A stretch of DNA of 64,000 nt from Providencia alcalifaciens. GTDB taxonomy: Bacteria > Pseudomonadota > Gammaproteobacteria > Enterobacterales > Enterobacteriaceae. The stretch covers positions 1,116,001 to 1,180,000 of the forward strand of contig NZ_OU659204.1 of the NCBI RefSeq assembly GCF_915403165.1, written 5' to 3'. A program made the position numbers and the translations under genes. Of this stretch, positions 1 to 9,088 are shown in pieces. Under the pieces are notes generated by a model that saw only the letters and a program-made list of their open reading frames with translations, was not told where the DNA came from and did not search any database. The stretch's first letter is position 1; each line of letters starts with the position of its first letter.

Positions 1-1318
1 CGCCCACTATGTTGGAGATATCTTCGGTGCGCCTCTGGCAATCGAAGGTTTGATGGCATTCTTCTTAGAATCTACCTTTGTTGGTTTATTCTTCTTTGGT
101 TGGGATCGTTTAAGCAAAACTCAGCACCTTGCGGTGACTTGGTTAGTTGCTTTAGGTTCTAACTTCTCTGCGCTGTGGATTCTGGTTGCGAACGGTTGGA
201 TGCAAAACCCTATCGCTGCAGACTTCAACTACGAAACAATGCGTATGGAAATGGTTAGCTTCTCTGAGCTAGTCCTGAACCCGGTTGCGCAAGTTAAATT
301 CGTTCACACAGTTGCTGCAGGTTATTGTACTGGTGCCATGTTCATTCTGGGTATCAGCTCTTACTATATGCTTAAAGGTCGTGACTTGGCATTCGCTAAG
401 CGCTCTTTTGCAATTGCTGCAAGCTTTGGTATGGCTGCTGTTCTCTCTGTTATCGTTCTTGGTGATGAATCAGGTTACGAAATGGGCGACGTGCAGAAAA
501 CGAAGCTGGCCGCTGTTGAAGCAGAGTGGGAAACCCATGCGCCTCCAGCTGCATTTAACCTAATCGCATTCCCAAGTAATGAGAAACAAGAGAATACTTT
601 CTCTATCTCAATTCCATGGGCGATGGGTATTATTGCAACGCGTTCTATCGACACGCCAGTATTAGGTCTGAAAGATCTGATGAAGCAACACGAAGTCCGT
701 ATCCGTAACGGTATGGTTTCTTATGGTCAATTACAACAGCTGTTAGCTGGTGATAAGAGTCCAGAACTGCGTGCAGCATTCGAAGCAAGTAAAAAAGACC
801 TAGGTTATGGCCTTCTGTTAAAACAATACACACCAAACGTTGTTGATGCGACAGAAGAACAAATTCAGAAAGCGGTTAAAGACAGTATTCCTAATGTTGC
901 ACCACTGTTCTGGGCATTCCGTATCATGGTTGCAGTTGGCTTCGCGTTACTGTTAATCATCGGTTGGGCATTCCTGTCAGTTGTTCGTAACCGTATTGGT
1001 AAGAGCAAACTGCTGCTTCGTCTGGCTCTGTTTGGTATTCCATTACCATGGATTGCTATTGAATCAGGCTGGTTCGTGGCTGAGTATGGTCGTCAACCGT
1101 GGGCAATTGGTGAGGTGTTACCGGTTTCGGTCGCACACTCTAATTTAACCCCACAAGACCTGATCTTCTCTATGGCTCTGATCTGTGGTCTGTATACACT
1201 GTTCTTGATTGCCGAAATGTTCTTAATGTTCAAATTCGCTCGCAAAGGGCCTAGCAGCCTGAAAACCGGTCGTTACCATTTTGAACAAAAAAATAGTTCA
1301 GCACACGACGTTCAGTAA
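1..1318 (+). CDS. cydA: Cytochrome bd-I ubiquinol oxidase subunit I (5' end outside window)
   Basis: Catalytic subunit of the high-affinity quinol oxidase in the inner membrane. The reading frame is open from base 2, so the gene starts upstream of the window; about 84 N-terminal residues are missing compared with E. coli. Visible features match the family: the two conserved glutamates of the proton path (E. coli E99 and E107) in [10 protein letters not shown] near base 44, the heme b558 ligand His186 in KFVHTV at 305-307, the quinol-binding periplasmic loop around 480-900, and the ending KTGRYHFEQ. cydB follows 14 bases later after an AGGAG site, so they are co-transcribed. Identity is secure. 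Confidence 0.97.
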   Translation, partial: AHYVGDIFGAPLAIEGLMAFFLESTFVGLFFFGWDRLSKTQHLAVTWLVALGSNFSALWILVANGWMQNPIAADFNYETMRMEMVSFSELVLNPVAQVKFVHTVAAGYCTGAMFILGISSYYMLKGRDLAFAKRSFAIAASFGMAAVLSVIVLGDESGYEMGDVQKTKLAAVEAEWETHAPPAAFNLIAFPSNEKQENTFSISIPWAMGIIATRSIDTPVLGLKDLMKQHEVRIRNGMVSYGQLQQLLAGDKSPELRAAFEASKKDLGYGLLLKQYTPNVVDATEEQIQKAVKDSIPNVAPLFWAFRIMVAVGFALLLIIGWAFLSVVRNRIGKSKLLLRLALFGIPLPWIAIESGWFVAEYGRQPWAIGEVLPVSVAHSNLTPQDLIFSMALICGLYTLFLIAEMFLMFKFARKGPSSLKTGRYHFEQKNSSAHDVQ

Positions 1319-1332
1319 ACAGGAGTCCACTT

Positions 1333-2472
1333 ATGTTTGATTATGAAGTTCTTCGATTTGTGTGGTGGATCCTTATCGGCGTACTGCTGATTGGATTTGC
1401 CGTCACGGATGGCTTTGACATGGGCGTAGGCTTCTTATTACCTATCTTAGGTAAAACAGATACTGAACGCCGCGTTATGATTAATGCTGTTGCACCGCAC
1501 TGGGATGGTAACCAAGTTTGGTTAATCACAGCGGGTGGTGCAATGTTCGCTGCATGGCCTCAGGTTTATGCTGCTTCATTCTCTGGCTTCTATGTTGCTA
1601 TGATTTTGGTATTAGCTGCATTGTTCTTCCGTCCGGTTGGTTTCGACTACCGTTCTAAACTGGAGAACCCAAAATGGCGTAGCATGTGGGACTGGGGTCT
1701 GTTCATCGGTGGTTTCGTTCCTCCGTTAGTTATTGGTGTTGCGTTTGGTAACCTGTTACTGGGTGTTCCACTGCAAATCGATAACCAGCAGTATCTGACT
1801 TATACAGGTAACCTGTTTGGTCTGCTGAACCCATACGGTCTGTTAGCTGGTGTTGTCGGTTTAATGATGATTGTTACCCAAGGTGCAACTTATCTGCAAA
1901 TGCGTACAACTGGCGAACTGCACTTACGTACCCGTAAAGCAACTTATATCTGTGCGTTTATCACTCTAGCTGCTTTTGCTGGTGCTGGCGTATGGTTAGT
2001 GATGGGCATCGATGGTTATGTTGTGACTTCAACGATTGATACATTAAGCCCGTCTAACCCACTGAACAAAACTGTAGAAGTTGTTTCTGGTGCATGGTTA
2101 ACTAACTTTAATACGTATCCAATTCTGTGGGCTTTACCTGGTCTGGGTCTGGCATTACCACTGTTAACGATGATTGCAACTAAAGCAGATAAAAATGGTT
2201 GGGCATTCCTGTTCTCATCATTGACTATCGCTTGCATCATCTTAACTTGTGGTGTTGCAATGTTCCCGTTCGTCATGCCTTCAAGCATCATGCCAAATGC
2301 AAGCTTGACCATGTGGGATGCGACATCTAGCCTGTTCACTCTGCAAGTTATGACTGTTGTTGCGATCATTTTTGTTCCAATCATCCTGTGCTACACCGCT
2401 TGGTGTTACTACAAAATGTTTGGTCGTTTGGACAAAAACTTCATCGAAAGCAACAAGCATTCACTGTATTAA
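1333..2472 (+). CDS. cydB: Cytochrome bd-I ubiquinol oxidase subunit II
   Basis: Second membrane subunit of cytochrome bd oxidase, partner of CydA. The 379-residue product has the same length as E. coli CydB. It begins MFDYEVLRFVWWILIGVLL and contains the conserved stretch APHWDGNQVWLI near residue 54. Several hydrophobic helices run through the protein. The start is preceded by AGGAG at 1321. The gene lies between cydA and the small subunit gene cydX, in the order usual for enterobacteria. Confidence 0.97.
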   Translation: MFDYEVLRFVWWILIGVLLIGFAVTDGFDMGVGFLLPILGKTDTERRVMINAVAPHWDGNQVWLITAGGAMFAAWPQVYAASFSGFYVAMILVLAALFFRPVGFDYRSKLENPKWRSMWDWGLFIGGFVPPLVIGVAFGNLLLGVPLQIDNQQYLTYTGNLFGLLNPYGLLAGVVGLMMIVTQGATYLQMRTTGELHLRTRKATYICAFITLAAFAGAGVWLVMGIDGYVVTSTIDTLSPSNPLNKTVEVVSGAWLTNFNTYPILWALPGLGLALPLLTMIATKADKNGWAFLFSSLTIACIILTCGVAMFPFVMPSSIMPNASLTMWDATSSLFTLQVMTVVAIIFVPIILCYTAWCYYKMFGRLDKNFIESNKHSLY

Positions 2473-2484
2473 GGAGCATAACAT

Positions 2485-2607
2485 ATGTGGTATTTCGCCT
2501 GGATCCTCGGCACTCTGTTAGCTTGTAGTTTTGCAGTGATTGCAGCATTAGCCCTTGAGCACTCAGAAAGTGCAAAAGAAGCTAAAACAGCTAAAGATGG
2601 TGAGTAA
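2485..2607 (+). CDS. cydX: Cytochrome bd-I small subunit CydX (40 aa)
   Basis: Single-helix protein that stabilises the heme pocket of cytochrome bd. The 40-residue product begins MWYFAWILGTLLACSFAVIA, almost identical to E. coli CydX (37 residues), with one membrane helix and a charged C-terminal tail ending KDGE. The ribosome binding site AAGGAG lies at 2471-2476, directly after the cydB stop, and ybgE follows 5 bases later. It is easily missed because of its size. Confidence 0.95.
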   Translation: MWYFAWILGTLLACSFAVIAALALEHSESAKEAKTAKDGE

Positions 2608-2612
2608 ATAGT

Positions 2613-2900
2613 ATGCTGATGGATAAATCCTATCAGCTATTAGGAAAGGGCCCGATAAGGGCCCTTATCCTTATATTAGCTTTAGTAACCGCTGGCGCAG
2701 TAATGTGGGATCCTTCCCTGTTTGCAGCCAATACCAGTGCATTTCCAATCTGGCAAGGTCTTCTCATGATATGGGCAACTTGCAGCGCTATCATTTTTGG
2801 GGTGGGTTTCCTACCTAATAAATTGACGTGGCGAGTGCTGTTCCACCCATTACCTGCTGCCATCATTCTTATCTGGGGACTTGCAAAAGTCTTTAGTTAA
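2613..2900 (+). CDS. ybgE: Cyd operon protein YbgE
   Basis: Small inner-membrane protein encoded at the end of the cyd operon; its exact role is not known. The 95-residue product has about three hydrophobic segments (about residues 15-35, 45-65 and 72-92). I recognise it by position directly after cydX, by size and by general sequence character. An in-frame ATG at 2619 is an alternative start and neither has a strong ribosome binding site. A terminator follows at 2911. Confidence 0.88.
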   Translation: MLMDKSYQLLGKGPIRALILILALVTAGAVMWDPSLFAANTSAFPIWQGLLMIWATCSAIIFGVGFLPNKLTWRVLFHPLPAAIILIWGLAKVFS

Positions 2901-2910
2901 TCTAAATTCA

Positions 2911-2943
2911 AATTGTGGGTCATGTGACCTGCAATTATTTTTG
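2911..2943 (+). terminator. Rho-independent terminator of the cyd operon
   Basis: The arms AATTGTGGGTCA (2911-2922) and TGACCTGCAATT (2925-2936) pair over 12 positions with two G-U wobbles, and a T-rich tail ATTTTTG follows. It lies 10 bases after ybgE and separates the cyd and tol operons. Confidence 0.8.
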
Positions 2944-3035
2944 ATATCTTTACCTGCAAAGTGATTCCAAAGCGGCACTGTCTTGCGTATAGTGACACCG
3001 TTAATTAATTTAACCTAAGACGGAGTGGTTTTTTT

Positions 3036-3431
3036 ATGTTATTTCGCTGGCCTGTTCGCGTATATTATGAAGATACAGATGCGGGCGGAGTTGTATATCA
3101 TGCACGTTATCTGGCTTTTTTTGAGCGAGCAAGAACGGAAATGTTGCGGAATAAAGGTATTAACCAACAAAGTTTACTCGCTGAGAACCTTGGTTTTGTC
3201 GTCCGTAATATGACAATCGACTTTATTAAAGGTGCTCGGTTAGATGACCTGCTGGAAGTGGAAACGGAAGTCGTTGAAATAAAACGCGCCTCTTTACTCT
3301 TTCAGCAAAGGTTAGTTGATTTGCAAGGTAACTTGCTTTGTGGGGCGACAGCCCTAATTGCATGTGTGGACACATCTAAAATGAAGCCGAAAGCGCTTCC
3401 TAAGTCTATTGTCGCGGAGTTTAAGCAGTGA
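3036..3431 (+). CDS. ybgC: Tol-Pal system-associated acyl-CoA thioesterase
   Basis: Hot-dog-fold thioesterase, cytoplasmic, first gene of the tol-pal operon. The 131-residue product carries the family signature [20 protein letters not shown]; the catalytic aspartate is Asp15 (E. coli Asp18). The ending [11 protein letters not shown] matches E. coli. The N-terminus is three residues shorter than in E. coli, and a CGGAG site at 3021 supports the ATG. Its stop overlaps the tolQ start by four bases. Its role in Tol function is not firmly settled; it may act in phospholipid metabolism. Confidence 0.95.
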   Translation: MLFRWPVRVYYEDTDAGGVVYHARYLAFFERARTEMLRNKGINQQSLLAENLGFVVRNMTIDFIKGARLDDLLEVETEVVEIKRASLLFQQRLVDLQGNLLCGATALIACVDTSKMKPKALPKSIVAEFKQ

Positions 3432-4111
3432 CTGACATGAATATCTTGGATTTATTCCTAAAAGCGAGCCTATTGGTTCAGCTGATTATGTTCGTTTTGA
3501 TCGGTTTTTCTATTGCATCGTGGGCGATTATTATCCAGAGAACAAAAGTTTTAAATGCCGCCACGCGCGAAGCGGAAGCATTTGAAGATAAATTCTGGTC
3601 AGGTATCGAGCTGTCTCGCTTGTATAAAGAAAGCCAAGCTCGCCGTGATGCATTAGGTGGTGCAGAACAAATTTTTTACTCTGGCTTCAAAGAGTTTGTT
3701 CGCTTACATCAAGCTAATATTCATGCGCCAGATGCTGTAGTCACTGGTGCATCTCGTGCTATGCGCATTTCGATGAACCGTGAGTTGGAATCCGTTGAAT
3801 CGCATATCCCATTTTTAGGTACCGTAGGGTCAATTAGCCCTTATATTGGTCTGTTTGGTACCGTTTGGGGGATCATGCACGCTTTCATCGCATTGGGTGC
3901 GGTAAAACAAGCAACATTACAAATGGTTGCTCCGGGTATTGCGGAAGCACTGATCGCAACAGCAATCGGTCTATTTGCCGCAATTCCTGCTGTTATGGCG
4001 TATAACCGTTTAAACTTACGTGTGAATAAACTTGAGCAAAGCTACGATAACTTTATGGAAGAATTCCTCGCTATCTTGCATCGTCAAGCATTCTCGGCTG
4101 ATAAGAAATAA
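3428..4111 (+). CDS. tolQ: Tol-Pal system proton channel subunit TolQ
   Basis: Inner-membrane motor subunit of Tol-Pal, homologous to ExbB and MotA, forming a proton-driven complex with TolR and TolA. The start codon is GTG, overlapping the ybgC stop, and the product begins [18 protein letters not shown] as in E. coli. Three membrane segments are visible (about residues 15-37, 135-160 and 170-195), with the conserved core [20 protein letters not shown]. Length 227 residues, family-typical. Confidence 0.97.
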   Translation: MTDMNILDLFLKASLLVQLIMFVLIGFSIASWAIIIQRTKVLNAATREAEAFEDKFWSGIELSRLYKESQARRDALGGAEQIFYSGFKEFVRLHQANIHAPDAVVTGASRAMRISMNRELESVESHIPFLGTVGSISPYIGLFGTVWGIMHAFIALGAVKQATLQMVAPGIAEALIATAIGLFAAIPAVMAYNRLNLRVNKLEQSYDNFMEEFLAILHRQAFSADKK

Positions 4112-4129
4112 GACGAGGGAGAAAAGCGA

Positions 4130-4555
4130 ATGGCGCGCAATAGTAGACGCAAACGTGAGCTGAAATCCGAAATCAACATCGTTCCATTACTGGACGTATT
4201 GTTGGTGCTTTTGCTGATTTTCATGGCAACTGCACCCATTATTTCTCAGAGCGTGGAAGTTGATTTACCGGATGCAACAGATACCCAAACCGTCTCATCC
4301 AATGATAATCCACCAGTCATTTTAGAAGTGGCAGGGGTTGATCAATATAATTTATTGGTTGATGGTGAGCGCATGGAATTACTGCCACCTGAACAAATTT
4401 CAGCGGTCGCAAAAGAACAGTTAGAAAAAAATCCAAAAACGATTTTCCTAATTGGTGGTGCGAAAGAAGTTCCTTATGACGAAGTTATTAAGGCGCTGAA
4501 TATGTTACACGGTGCAGGGATCAAATCTGTTGGTTTGATGACTCAACCTCTTTAA
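4130..4555 (+). CDS. tolR: Tol-Pal system protein TolR
   Basis: ExbD/TolR-type subunit with one membrane helix and a periplasmic domain. The helix (about residues 17-38) carries the essential proton-binding aspartate, Asp22 here (Asp23 in E. coli), in NIVPLLDVLLVLLL. The C-terminal region GGAKEVPYDEVIKALNMLH is the conserved periplasmic domain. It is 141 residues long and sits 18 bases after tolQ with a GAGGGAGAA ribosome binding site. Confidence 0.97.
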   Translation: MARNSRRKRELKSEINIVPLLDVLLVLLLIFMATAPIISQSVEVDLPDATDTQTVSSNDNPPVILEVAGVDQYNLLVDGERMELLPPEQISAVAKEQLEKNPKTIFLIGGAKEVPYDEVIKALNMLHGAGIKSVGLMTQPL

Positions 4556-4563
4556 TTTGCTGA

Positions 4564-4612
4564 CGCCACTTTGAGAGTGGCGCGGATCTAGTTGAAAAGA
4601 ATCGATTCTTTT
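4564..4612 (+). other. tolR-tolA intercistronic hairpin and 18-bp palindrome
   Basis: Two structures fill the 70-base gap. A hairpin has arms CGCCACT (4564-4570) and AGTGGCG (4576-4582). A perfect palindrome AAAAGAATCGATTCTTTT (4595-4612) is followed by three more T and directly by the tolA ribosome binding site at 4616. The palindrome could weakly attenuate transcription or affect tolA translation; this is inference. Confidence 0.5.
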
Positions 4613-4625
4613 TTTGGAAACCAGA

Positions 4626-5768
4626 GTGGGAAAGACAAAAGAGAAACAGGATGACTTGAAGCGCTCATTAATGATGTCAATTGGATTGCACATCTTACTG
4701 GTCGCTTTAATTGTTATAGGCTCTTTAGTGACTGTCGTCCAACTTGGCGGCGGTGGGGAAGAGGGGACTGTCATTGATGCCGTGATGGTTGATCCAGGTG
4801 CAGTTGTTGAGCAATATAATCAATCCCAACAACAGCAAAAAAGCGCCCAACAAGCAGCTAAAGAGCGTAAAGAACAGCAACAAAAACAAGATGCTGAGCT
4901 AAGAGAAAAGCAAGAGCAGGAACAAAAACGTCTGCAAAAACTTGAAGAAGAGCAAATTCAAACTCAGCGAGAAACTGAACAACAGCAGAAACAAGCTGAA
5001 GAGCAGAAAAAACAAGCTTTAGACGCTGCCAAAAAAGCGAAGGAAGAGCAAAAAATAGCTGAAGAAGCCGCTGCTCAAGCCAAAGCTGAAAAAGAAAAAT
5101 TAGTGAAAGAACAAGCGGTAGCGAAAGAAAAAGCTGACGCACAAGCTAAGAAAGAAGCTGAAGCTGCTAAGGCTAAGGCAGAAAAAGAAGCTAAAGAAAA
5201 AGCTGAAGCGGACGCTAAAGCTAAAGCAGATAAAGAAGCTAAAGCCAAAGCGGATGCTGATGCTAAAGCAAAAGCTGAAAAAGAAGCTAAAGCTAAGGCA
5301 GACAAAGAAGCTAAAGAAAAAGCGGACAAAGAAGCTAAAGCAAAAGCAGCGAAAGCCAAAGCAGAAGCTGCGAAAAGCGCATCATCTGTTGATGATTTGC
5401 TGGGTGATTTAACTGCATCAGGGCCAAGCAAGCAAGGTGGACAAACGGCTGCGGGTAGCGGTGGTGGTAAAAAATCAGGCGCATCGAATGCTGATGTTGA
5501 TAGCTATGCCGGTAAAATTAAGGCTGCTGTTCAAAGTAAATTCTATGATTCAGAAAGTTATCGTGGGCGTACTTGTGAATTGCAATTGAAGTTAGCACCA
5601 GATGGATTATTGGTGAATATTTCACCGAAAAATAATCCAGCAAATGATCCAGCGTTATGTGAGGCGGCAATGAGAGCAGCAAAACTTGCAACTATGCCAA
5701 AACCACCTAGCAGAGAGGTCTATGATACGTTTAATAAATCAGGTAGCACATTGGTATTTAAGCCTTGA
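4626..5768 (+). CDS. tolA: Cell envelope integrity protein TolA
   Basis: Inner-membrane protein spanning the periplasm that links the TolQR motor to Pal and TolB; also used by colicins and phages in relatives. I place the start at GTG 4626 rather than the longer frame from TTG 4614. This gives MGKTKEKQDDLKRS aligned with the E. coli N-terminus and puts Ser18 and His22 of the helix at the positions essential in E. coli. GGAAA at 4616 is a suitable ribosome binding site. The order is one membrane helix (about 14-36), a long Lys/Ala/Glu helical domain (about 65-250), a Gly/Ser linker and a globular C-terminal domain (about 285-380). Confidence 0.95.
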   Translation: MGKTKEKQDDLKRSLMMSIGLHILLVALIVIGSLVTVVQLGGGGEEGTVIDAVMVDPGAVVEQYNQSQQQQKSAQQAAKERKEQQQKQDAELREKQEQEQKRLQKLEEEQIQTQRETEQQQKQAEEQKKQALDAAKKAKEEQKIAEEAAAQAKAEKEKLVKEQAVAKEKADAQAKKEAEAAKAKAEKEAKEKAEADAKAKADKEAKAKADADAKAKAEKEAKAKADKEAKEKADKEAKAKAAKAKAEAAKSASSVDDLLGDLTASGPSKQGGQTAAGSGGGKKSGASNADVDSYAGKIKAAVQSKFYDSESYRGRTCELQLKLAPDGLLVNISPKNNPANDPALCEAAMRAAKLATMPKPPSREVYDTFNKSGSTLVFKP

Positions 5769-5912
5769 TTTTCAACAACTCAGAGCAGTCTGTATTGTAA
5801 ATTTTGAGGCAATGTAATAAATAGTTTGTGTGCTATCTAGTTTTGTTAGTATACCTTTGTTAAAATTCAGCGAATTATTGCGGTGGTGAATATCGCAGTA
5901 AGGGAGATCAGG

Positions 5913-7205
5913 ATGAAGCAGGCGTTTAAAATAGTTCTCGGGTTCTTAATGCTATGGGCTACCGTTGCTCAGGCAGAGATCCGTATTGAGATTACTGAAG
6001 GTGTTAACTCAGCTCAGCCAATCGGTGTTGTCCCATTTAAATGGGCTGGCGCTGGTGCGCCACCACAAGAAGTGGGCGGTATTGTCGGTGCTGATTTACG
6101 CAATAGCGGTAAATTTAACCCTATTGAACCAAGCCGCATGCCTCAGCAACCTGGCACGGCTTCAGAAGTGACGCCAGAAGCTTGGACAGCGTTAGGTATT
6201 AACGCGGTTGTTGTTGGTCAAGTTCAACCAGCAGCTGATGGTAGCTTTGTTGTTAGCTACCAGTTAGTGGATGTTGCCGCTAACCCAGGTGCAGTTTTAG
6301 CGCAAAACCAATTTAAAGTAACTAAAGATTGGTTACGCTATGCAGCGCATACTGCAAGTGATGAAGTATTTGAGAAATTGACTGGTATCCGTGGTGCTTT
6401 CCGTACGCGTATTGCATACGTGGTGAAGACCAACGGCGGTCAATATCCGTTTGAATTACGAGTTTCTGACTATGACGGTTTTAACCAATTTACGGTTCAC
6501 CGTTCGCCAGAACCTTTAATGTCGCCAGCTTGGTCACCAGATGGCCAAAAGATTGCGTACGTAACGTTTGAAAGTGGTAGTTCTGCGCTAGTTATCCAGA
6601 CTCTATCAAGTGGTGCTGTTCGTCAGGTCGCATCATTCCCACGTCATAATGGGGCACCTGCATTCTCACCAGATGGGACTAAACTAGCTTTTGCTCTGTC
6701 TAAGACAGGTAGCCTGAATTTGTATGTGATGGACTTAGGTAGTGGTCAAATTCGTCAAGTAACAGATGGTCGTAGTAATAATACTGAACCAAGCTGGATG
6801 CCGGATAGCCAAACTTTAGTTTATACCTCTGATCAGGCAGGACGTCCGCAGATTTATAAAATGAATATTAATGGTGGTAGTCCTGTACGTGTCTCCTATG
6901 AAGGATCACAAAATCAGGATGCTGATGTAAGCCCGGATGGAACTTTCTTAGCGATGGTCAGCTCCGGGGGCGGTCAGCAGCATATCGCCAAACAGGATCT
7001 GGCAACGGGTAACGTTGAATATTTAACGTCAACGTTTCTAGATGAAACGCCGAGTATCGCACCTAACGGCACTATGGTAATTTATAGCTCCTCTCAAGGC
7101 TTGGGGACTATATTGCAGCTAGTTTCGACCGACGGGCGTTTCAAAGCGCGTCTTCCGGCAACCGATGGACAGGTTAAATTCCCTGCCTGGTCGCCGTATC
7201 TGTGA
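5913..7205 (+). CDS. tolB: Tol-Pal system beta-propeller protein TolB
   Basis: Periplasmic protein that binds Pal and is released by TolA. From ATG 5913 the product has 430 residues, the same as E. coli, with a signal peptide ending TVAQA before Glu22. The N-terminal domain (about 22-165) precedes a six-bladed propeller with repeated [20 protein letters not shown] units. The upstream in-frame codons from 5883 are unlikely to be translated, because AGGGA at 5901 precedes 5913. A 144-base gap after tolA contains a probable separate promoter region. Confidence 0.96.
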   Translation: MKQAFKIVLGFLMLWATVAQAEIRIEITEGVNSAQPIGVVPFKWAGAGAPPQEVGGIVGADLRNSGKFNPIEPSRMPQQPGTASEVTPEAWTALGINAVVVGQVQPAADGSFVVSYQLVDVAANPGAVLAQNQFKVTKDWLRYAAHTASDEVFEKLTGIRGAFRTRIAYVVKTNGGQYPFELRVSDYDGFNQFTVHRSPEPLMSPAWSPDGQKIAYVTFESGSSALVIQTLSSGAVRQVASFPRHNGAPAFSPDGTKLAFALSKTGSLNLYVMDLGSGQIRQVTDGRSNNTEPSWMPDSQTLVYTSDQAGRPQIYKMNINGGSPVRVSYEGSQNQDADVSPDGTFLAMVSSGGGQQHIAKQDLATGNVEYLTSTFLDETPSIAPNGTMVIYSSSQGLGTILQLVSTDGRFKARLPATDGQVKFPAWSPYL

Positions 7206-7248
7206 TGCATAATAATAATGTGTGGCAAAAATATTAAGGATCAAAACG

Positions 7249-7746
7249 ATGCAACTGAATAAAGTGCTTAAAGGGCTGATGATCGCATTACCAATCATGG
7301 CAGTCGCAGCTTGTAGCTCTAACAAAAACAACGACCAAACTGGTGACGATTCTTCTATGAATCAAACTAACACTGGTCTGTCTGCGGAAGAGCTGGCACG
7401 TCAGCAAATGGAACAACTGCAACAGAACAACACTGTTTACTTTGGTTTCGATAAATACAATGTATCTCCAGAGTACGCTGAAATGTTAGATGCACACGCA
7501 GCATTCCTGCGTAGCAACCCATCTGTACGTGTTGTTGTTGAAGGCCATGCGGATGAGCGCGGTACTCCAGAATACAACATCGCACTGGGCGAGCGTCGTG
7601 CTAACGCAGTTAAAATGTATCTGCAAAGCAAAGGCGTTTCAGGTGACCAAGTTTCACTGGTTTCTTACGGTAAAGAAAAACCAGCTGTGTTAGGTCACAC
7701 TGAAGCAGACTACGCGAAAAACCGTCGTGCAGTCATTGCATACTAA
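7249..7746 (+). CDS. pal: Peptidoglycan-associated lipoprotein Pal
   Basis: Outer-membrane lipoprotein that binds peptidoglycan through an OmpA-like domain. Starting at ATG 7249 (AAGGA at 7236) gives [15 protein letters not shown], identical to the E. coli signal sequence in this stretch, with lipobox AVAAC and lipidated Cys22. The OmpA-C domain (about residues 55-165) has the peptidoglycan-binding core [20 protein letters not shown]. The linker after the Cys is shorter than in E. coli (165 against 173 residues in total). Confidence 0.97.
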   Translation: MQLNKVLKGLMIALPIMAVAACSSNKNNDQTGDDSSMNQTNTGLSAEELARQQMEQLQQNNTVYFGFDKYNVSPEYAEMLDAHAAFLRSNPSVRVVVEGHADERGTPEYNIALGERRANAVKMYLQSKGVSGDQVSLVSYGKEKPAVLGHTEADYAKNRRAVIAY

Positions 7747-7768
7747 TAGATAAGCGAAATTATCTATT

Positions 7769-8551
7769 ATGAACAGTAACTTCAGACAATTACTAGTTGG
7801 TCTGTCGTTATTGGTTGGCGTAGCGGCCCCTTGGGCCGCTATTGCCCAAGCGCCAATCAACAATGTCGGATCGGGTTCTTCCGCAGACCGCCTCACTCAA
7901 CTTGAGACCGCTGTTAGTTCTCAAGGTCAAATGATTTATCAAATCCAGCAGCAATTAGCCGATAACCAACGTGATATTGATATGTTACGTGGACAGATTC
8001 AAGAAAGTGAATACAAATTGAATCAAGTTGTTGAGCGCCAAAAAGATTTGTATATGCAATTAGACAAAGCGAGTGGTGGTGATTCTTCAAGCTCTTCAGA
8101 TGCAACTGATACTAGTGCATCAAATGCGCAATCATCTTCTTCAGATACGCCAGCTGCAAGTTCCGGCGGCAATGAAAAAGATGATTACAACGCAGCAGTT
8201 AAACTGGCGATGGAAAGTAAATCCAAAGCACAGATTGACGAAGCGATTGGAGCATTGCAAGGGTTTATCAAAGCATATCCAAAATCTGGATATCAATCTA
8301 ACGCCAACTATTGGCTAGGACAGTTAAACTACAACAAAGGTAGCAAGGATGACGCCGCATTCTACTTTGCTACTGTAGTTAAGCAATATCCTAAGTCTCA
8401 GAAAAGCAGTGAAGCCTTATTTAAAGTAGGCTTGATCATGCAAGATAAGGGACAGAAAGATAAAGCGAAGGCTGTTTATCAGCAGGTATTACAACAATAC
8501 CCAAATAGTTCTGGTGCAAAACTTGCAGAGAAGAAACTCAGTACACTGTAA
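7769..8551 (+). CDS. cpoB: Cell division coordinator CpoB (YbgF)
   Basis: Periplasmic protein that couples peptidoglycan synthesis by PBP1B with Tol-driven outer-membrane constriction. The 260-residue product has a signal peptide ending AAIAQA, a coiled-coil trimerisation segment (about residues 40-95), a Ser-rich low-complexity linker (about 103-132) and three TPR-like repeats (about 137-260, with YPKSGYQSNANYWLGQLNY and similar units). It is the last gene of the tol-pal operon. Confidence 0.95.
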   Translation: MNSNFRQLLVGLSLLVGVAAPWAAIAQAPINNVGSGSSADRLTQLETAVSSQGQMIYQIQQQLADNQRDIDMLRGQIQESEYKLNQVVERQKDLYMQLDKASGGDSSSSSDATDTSASNAQSSSSDTPAASSGGNEKDDYNAAVKLAMESKSKAQIDEAIGALQGFIKAYPKSGYQSNANYWLGQLNYNKGSKDDAAFYFATVVKQYPKSQKSSEALFKVGLIMQDKGQKDKAKAVYQQVLQQYPNSSGAKLAEKKLSTL

Positions 8552-8553
8552 TT

Positions 8554-8594
8554 GATAACCCCGAAGCGATGTAGCCGAATATTTCGGGGTTATC
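8554..8594 (+). terminator. Stem-loop after cpoB
   Basis: The arms GATAACCCCGAA (8554-8565) and TTCGGGGTTATC (8583-8594) are perfectly complementary over 12 bp with a 17-base loop. There is no T-tract directly after it, so it may act as a processing or Rho-linked end rather than a classical terminator. Confidence 0.6.
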
Positions 8595-8618
8595 CGTATG
8601 TTTAGTGTGCACTTAATC

Positions 8619-8665
8619 TTTTTTTTAAAAAAAAGCATTGCACCCTCGTCAGAAATCAGTAATAT
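8619..8665 (+). promoter_or_regulatory. Strong stable-RNA-type promoter for the tRNA operon
   Basis: A -35 TTGCAC (8638-8643) and -10 TAATAT (8660-8665) are separated by 16 bases and followed by a GC-rich discriminator, GCCGCCG. Directly upstream is a symmetric block of eight T and eight A (8619-8634) placed like an UP element. The combination is typical of stringently controlled tRNA and rRNA promoters. Confidence 0.7.
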
Positions 8666-8754
8666 AAGCCGCCGTTGATACGAGAATACGTTCAGTTAGA
8701 AAACTAACAAAATTTAGTTTTGTAACAGTATCAATGAGATTGAATGTTTTAGAT

Positions 8755-8831
8755 GGTTCGTTAGCTCAGTTGGTAGAATCGTTAACTGTTAATAAGATGG
8801 TTGCAGGTTCAACCCAAAGGGTAAAGAACCA
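8755..8831 (+). pseudogene. Broken tRNA-like copy (chimeric, anticodon loop GTT)
   Basis: The 5' part (8755-8780) matches tRNA-Lys (GTTAGCTCAGTTGGTAGA). The anticodon loop then reads CTGTTAA, and from about 8793 the sequence matches the degenerate repeats found downstream at 9203 and 9305 (AAGATGGTTGCAGGTTCAAC). GGTTC at 8755 can pair with GAACC at 8826-8830, but a normal T-arm cannot be formed and no CCA follows. It is co-oriented with, and upstream of, the intact tRNAs. It is most likely non-functional. Confidence 0.65.
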
Positions 8832-8849
8832 GAAATGAAGTTTTAAGAT

Positions 8850-8925
8850 GGGTCGTTAGCTCAGTTGGTAGAGCAGTTGACTTTTAATCAATTGGTCGCA
8901 GGTTCGAATCCTGCACGACCCACCA
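8850..8925 (+). tRNA. lysT: tRNA-Lys(TTT) copy 1
   Basis: A 76-nt cloverleaf with acceptor GGGTCGT pairing ACGACCC, anticodon TTT in the loop CTTTTAA, T-arm GCAGG-TTCGAAT-CCTGC and encoded CCA. By my memory it is identical to E. coli tRNA-Lys, whose genes lie at the same place between the tol operon and nadA. Confidence 0.97.
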
Positions 8926-8968
8926 TCTAAAGCAGTAAACAATTCAAGCAGTATAGATAGTTTAAGAT

Positions 8969-9044
8969 GGGTCGTTAGCTCAGTTGGTAGAGCAGTTGAC
9001 TTTTAATCAATTGGTCGCAGGTTCGAATCCTGCACGACCCACCA
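8969..9044 (+). tRNA. lysT: tRNA-Lys(TTT) copy 2
   Basis: Identical in sequence to copy 1, with the same CCA end. The 43-base spacer from copy 1 is nearly the same as the spacer to copy 3, so the cluster grew by tandem duplication of a unit of about 120 bp. Confidence 0.97.
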
Positions 9045-9088
9045 TCTAAAGCAGTAAACAATTCAAAGCAGTATAGATAGTTTCAGAT

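Noticed and set aside
5075..5431. Minus-strand open frame of 118 codons rich in Ala, Ser and Leu
   Set aside because: It is a shadow of the repetitive Lys/Ala/Glu codons of tolA.
8755..8831. Functional tRNA-Asn(GTT)
   Set aside because: The anticodon loop could read GTT, but a regular T-arm cannot be formed, CCA is missing, and the body is tRNA-Lys-like rather than tRNA-Asn-like.
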